Shown here piece by piece: positions 60,896 to 64,000 of a DNA stretch of 64,000 nucleotides. The notes beneath the pieces are model-generated. The model was not told where the DNA came from and searched no databases. It saw only the letters and a list, made by a program, of their open reading frames with translations. This DNA comes from Hydrangea macrophylla. Lineage: Eukaryota; Streptophyta; Magnoliopsida; Cornales; Hydrangeaceae. The position numbers and the translations under genes were made by a program. Location: contig CM066983.1 of assembly GCA_033977485.1 (NCBI GenBank), positions 104,159,080 to 104,223,079 of the forward strand, in the 5' to 3' direction. Each line of letters starts with the position of its first letter. The first letter of the stretch is position 1.

Positions 60896-61442
60896 ACACC
60901 AATGGTAAGCCTTCAAGTCACAAACATTGTCTTGAACAAATGGAAACGGAGCATCTTTTATTCTATAAGCTAAGGCACTAATTCAAAGCGCATCTTGGGA
61001 GAAGCAAAGAAATTTATTAGATCAGTAGGGAGGAATTTTCAAAAATAAGATTCACCATCAAAGTGATGCCACGTTAAGGTGAGAAGTAAACACAAAAGAG
61101 AAATGGTACATCATTTATGACAAGAGCACATCAAGTTTTGGCAAGTCGAGCTTGTTTCATTTTGGTGTCAAATGTGTCACCCTCGCGTGTCGGTATCTGT
61201 TAGTTTTGAGTCTGTCATAGTCTTTTTCAGGAAAAGAGTCGGTCATAGTCTCAAATGTGTAAGTCAACAGTGACGAATAATGAATTTTTCAAATCAAGTT
61301 ATAAAGAGCATTCCAATGACAATACAAGCAGGAGTACCAAACATCATTACTGCCCAGACAAGGCGTCAGCATGAGAAGTCTCCAAACTTAGGGCAAATGC
61401 AAATTTCATCCCTTTCCAAACTGCCAAAAGTTAACCATCTTC

Positions 61443-62475
61443 GTTCATGCAACATAAGTCCGTGAGTGGCTATTGATGACCTTCCTTTCTCCTAGCAACA
61501 TAAGTCCATAAGTGGATGTTGCTCATCTTCGTTCATGTAACATAAGTCCATGAGTGGCTGTTGATGATCTTCCTTTCTCCTAGCAACATAAGTCCATGAG
61601 TGGCTGTTGATCTTTCATCTTTCTTCATGCAACATAAGTCCATGAGTGGCTGTTGATGATCTTCCTTTCTCCTAGCAACATAAGTCCATGAGTGGCTGTT
61701 GATCTTTCATCTTTCTTCATGCAACATAAGTCCATGAGTGGCTGTTGATGATCTTCCTTTCTCCTAGCAACATAAGTCCATGAGTGGCTGTTGATCTTTC
61801 ATATTTCTTCATGCAACATAAGTCCATGAGTGGCTGTTGATGATCTTCCTTTCTTCTAGCAACATAAGTCCATGAGTGGTTGTTGATCTTTCATCTTTCT
61901 TCATGCAACATAAGTCCATGAGTGGCTATTGATGATCTTCCTTTCTTCTAGCAACATAAGTCCATGAGTGGCTGTTGCTCATCTTTGTTCATGCAACATA
62001 AGTTCATGAGTGGCTGTTGATGATCTTCCTTTCTCCTAGCAACATAAGTCCACAAGTGGCTATTGCTCATCTTTCTTCATGCAGCATAAGTCCATGAGTG
62101 GCTGTTGATCTTTCATCTTTCTTCATGCAACATAAGTCCATGTGTGGCTGTTGATCTTCCTTCCTCCTAGCAACATAAGTCTGTGAGTGGCTGTTGGTCA
62201 TCCTCCTTCATCCATGCAACATAAGTCCACGAATGGCTGTTGACAATCTTCCTTCATCCTAGCAACATAAGTCCATGAGTGGCTGTTGACCATCTTTCTT
62301 CGTTCATGCAACATAAGTCCATGAGTGACTATTGATGATCTTCTTTCATCCTAGCAACATAAGTCCATGAGTGGCTGTTGACTCTCTTCCTTCGCTCATG
62401 CAACATAAGTCCATGAGTGGCTGTTGATGATCTTCTTTCATCCTAGCAACATAAGTCCATAAGGTGCTATTGATT
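61443..62475 (+). repeat. ~45-bp minisatellite array, about 23 copies
   Basis: The unit is GCAACATAAGTCCATGAGTG + GCTGTTGAT + a variable CTTC/TTTC-rich tail. Tails alternate between TGATCTTCCTTTCTCCTA and CTTTCATCTTTCTTCAT, making a ~90-bp dimer in the middle of the array. Order decays toward the right end. Confidence 0.9.
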
Positions 62476-62590
62476 ATCACCCTCCATTAGTGTCAAACCA
62501 CCACAAATCATCTCTGTCACAAACAAAATGATACCTTGACTCCCATTTAATGGACGTACTTCCTTCTTCCTAGTAGAGTACATTATCCTC

Positions 62591-62840
62591 CAGCTCCTGA
62601 AGGCCCTAACCGGCTTTTTTGGATTGAGCATTACAAAATCTGACCAACCACAAGAGATTCAGAGATGGATCCTGGTTCTAGGTCAAGAATTGAAGAGAGA
62701 TTCTCAGTGAGTCCATCAGCTCCCGAAGGCCCTAACCGACTCTTTTGGATTGAGCATTACAAAATCTGACCAACCACGAGAGATTCGGAGATGGATCCTG
62801 GTTCTAGGTCAAGAATTGAAGAGAGATTCTCAGAGAGTCC
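62591..62840 (+). repeat. 126-bp direct tandem duplication
   Basis: Two copies (62591-62716 and 62717-62840) of CAGCTCC(T/C)GAAGGCCCT ... GAGAGATTCTCAG(T/A)GAGTCC with few differences. Confidence 0.9.
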
Positions 62841-63690
62841 CCTACCATCCCCAGCAGAAGATAACAAAAGTCCGAACCGATTCTCCGGACTTGTCATCAT
62901 AAGGATCGGCCAACGATTGAAAGCATCACCCGTAGTCAAATCACCCCGATTCCCAGGGCAAGCACTGTCTATTCACAATTCAAGGATTCGTGTCCAATGA
63001 TTATCATGAGCTTTCTCACCTGTCAGTCATTATGAGTTTCCTCACTTATCGTGAGCTTCTTTACTCTGGTTATCTCACCTGTCAATTATCGTGAGCTACC
63101 CCACTTATTATGAGCCTCCTCACTTTGGTTATTATAAAACTGTCGATTATCATGAACTCCCTCACCTATAGGTTATCCTTAGTTGTCATCCTCAAAGACC
63201 CCACATCCGATCCCATTCGCTTGTAAAGCACACTTCCCGTAATTTGAGAAGTTTGCCCTGAAACCCAGAGTCTTTTCAGACCATGGTCGGCCACTGCATC
63301 ATAGTCAGAAGCACTAGCACAACACAAGTCCACTCGGAGTGGCACACCCCACAGCACCTGCTCATACTAGGATCATAACACTAGACATGATAGGACTCAT
63401 TACACAATTCATATCACATTCATGCATTGCATATCACTTTTTTAGCATAGCATCTGCCTGATTGTTGTGTATGTGCATGTGTGATTTATTCCTTTGTGCC
63501 CCGAACTACGTCCTGGTCTGATTCCCCTTGGGATACGTAGGCAGCTCATGCAGAGCACGACCAGCACTGACCTCAGCATCATTGCATCTTTTGCAACGCT
63601 TTTATCCAAAATCTATAGCCTTCAAAAAGTCCTGTCTCTTCAAAGCTTTGGCACTCGCTTGCGACATGCGTTGCCTCGCAAGTTCATGCC
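62841..63690 (+). other. Non-coding 3' region before the polypurine tract
   Basis: Contains irregular ATTATCATGAGC/TTATCGTGAGC repeats with CTCAC(C/T)T (about 62998-63165) and a relic of the TACGTAGGCAG repeat (63505-63545). No gene is supported. Confidence 0.6.
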
Positions 63691-63704
63691 AAAGAGGGGC
63701 AAAC
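63691..63704 (+). other. Polypurine tract of the Tat/Ogre-like element
   Basis: AAAGAGGGGCAAAC directly abuts the 3' LTR start. Confidence 0.85.
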
Positions 63705-64000
63705 TGTAGACACCCCATTTTGTCGGCTATCAGATTTAGGAGACCCATAGCTTGGTGGTTCACAATGATCGAAAAAGACTCAAAAAGGACTCCTGGAAGT
63801 TAGCTATATTTCTCAAAATGCTCAGAATGACCAAAATGCCCCTGAAAGCCCAAAAACTCCCAGATTTGGTCCAAAAGTTCTGGAAATATGCTATGTTGTA
63901 AGAAAAGTAAAAAAAAAAAAGAGTTTTTAAGTAAAATCAGATGAAATCGTCAGCTCCCAAAGACCCCCGGAAGTCCCGGAAGTTCCCGGAAAGTCCCCGT
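63705..64000 (+). repeat. 3' LTR of the Tat/Ogre-like element (truncated)
   Basis: Matches 52846 onward; cut by the window end before the phased W-box array is reached. Confidence 0.9.

Larger units (their letters stand above)
52846..64000 (+). mobile_element. Tat/Ogre-like gag-only LTR element, runs off the window
   Basis: The 5' LTR begins TGTAGACACCTCATTTTG and the 3' LTR begins TGTAGACACCCCATTTTG at 63705. The overlap is nearly identical, with a handful of substitutions and poly-A indels in about 290 bp. Between them are a PBS-like site, one gag frame and several kilobases of tandem repeats, but no protease, RT, RNase H or integrase. The LTR start, the TGGCGACTCTGCT PBS-like motif and the AGGGGCAAAC tract are typical of Tat/Ogre elements. 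Gag-only LTR elements of this kind have been called TR-GAG. Confidence 0.85.

Noticed and set aside
61443..62475. CRISPR-like array
   Set aside because: The ~45-bp units are contiguous minisatellite copies without unique spacers, in a plant retrotransposon.

Overview
This is nuclear DNA of a flowering plant, probably a eudicot: AT-rich, with one intron-containing host gene and long stretches of LTR retrotransposons, Helitrons and small non-autonomous elements. I found no bacterial genes, CRISPR, rRNA genes or convincing tRNA genes. The species cannot be named from this sequence.

Layout. 1-3.1 kb holds an LTR-like remnant, a probable tRNA-derived SINE and a 628-bp hAT-type MITE with a perfect 8-bp target duplication. 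4.9-13.35 kb (minus) is the only host gene: a seven-exon PCF11/PCFS4-like mRNA 3'-end-processing factor (1,088 aa in my model), with an in-frame 59-aa tandem duplication in its largest exon. 14-17.2 kb carries an inverted-repeat element, a 167-bp Mutator-type MITE and a complete 1.7-kb non-autonomous Helitron. 17.8-20.6 kb is a small Ty1/copia deletion derivative with both LTRs.

21.07-51.59 kb is a nest of insertions. The outermost element appears to be a second ~1.7-kb Helitron. It was split by a 6.6-kb copia element (minus; LTRs 21229-21416 and 40879-41066) and by a 9.0-kb Ty3/gypsy Tekay-type chromovirus (minus; 42448-51418). The copia element was in turn split by another Tekay element (plus; 23053-32065), a 2,889-bp solo LTR (32466-35354) and a 1,323-bp solo LTR (36583-37905). 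Except for the copia element, whose flanks are AT microsatellite, each LTR insertion in this nest has a matching 5-bp target duplication, so the order of events can be read directly.

52.85-64 kb is a Tat/Ogre-like element with a 3.3-kb LTR, a PBS-like site, one gag-only reading frame and a 3' half made of several tandem-repeat arrays. It has no pol and runs off the window in its second LTR.

The most notable signals are non-coding and lie in the LTRs. They are paired CAGTCGACTG palindromes two helical turns apart in both Tekay elements, a conserved double hairpin in the same LTRs, helically phased TTGACC (W-box) arrays in the Tat/Ogre LTR, and copies of the polypurine-tract core inside the Tat/Ogre 3' repeats. 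I found no evidence of a wholly new protein-coding system.
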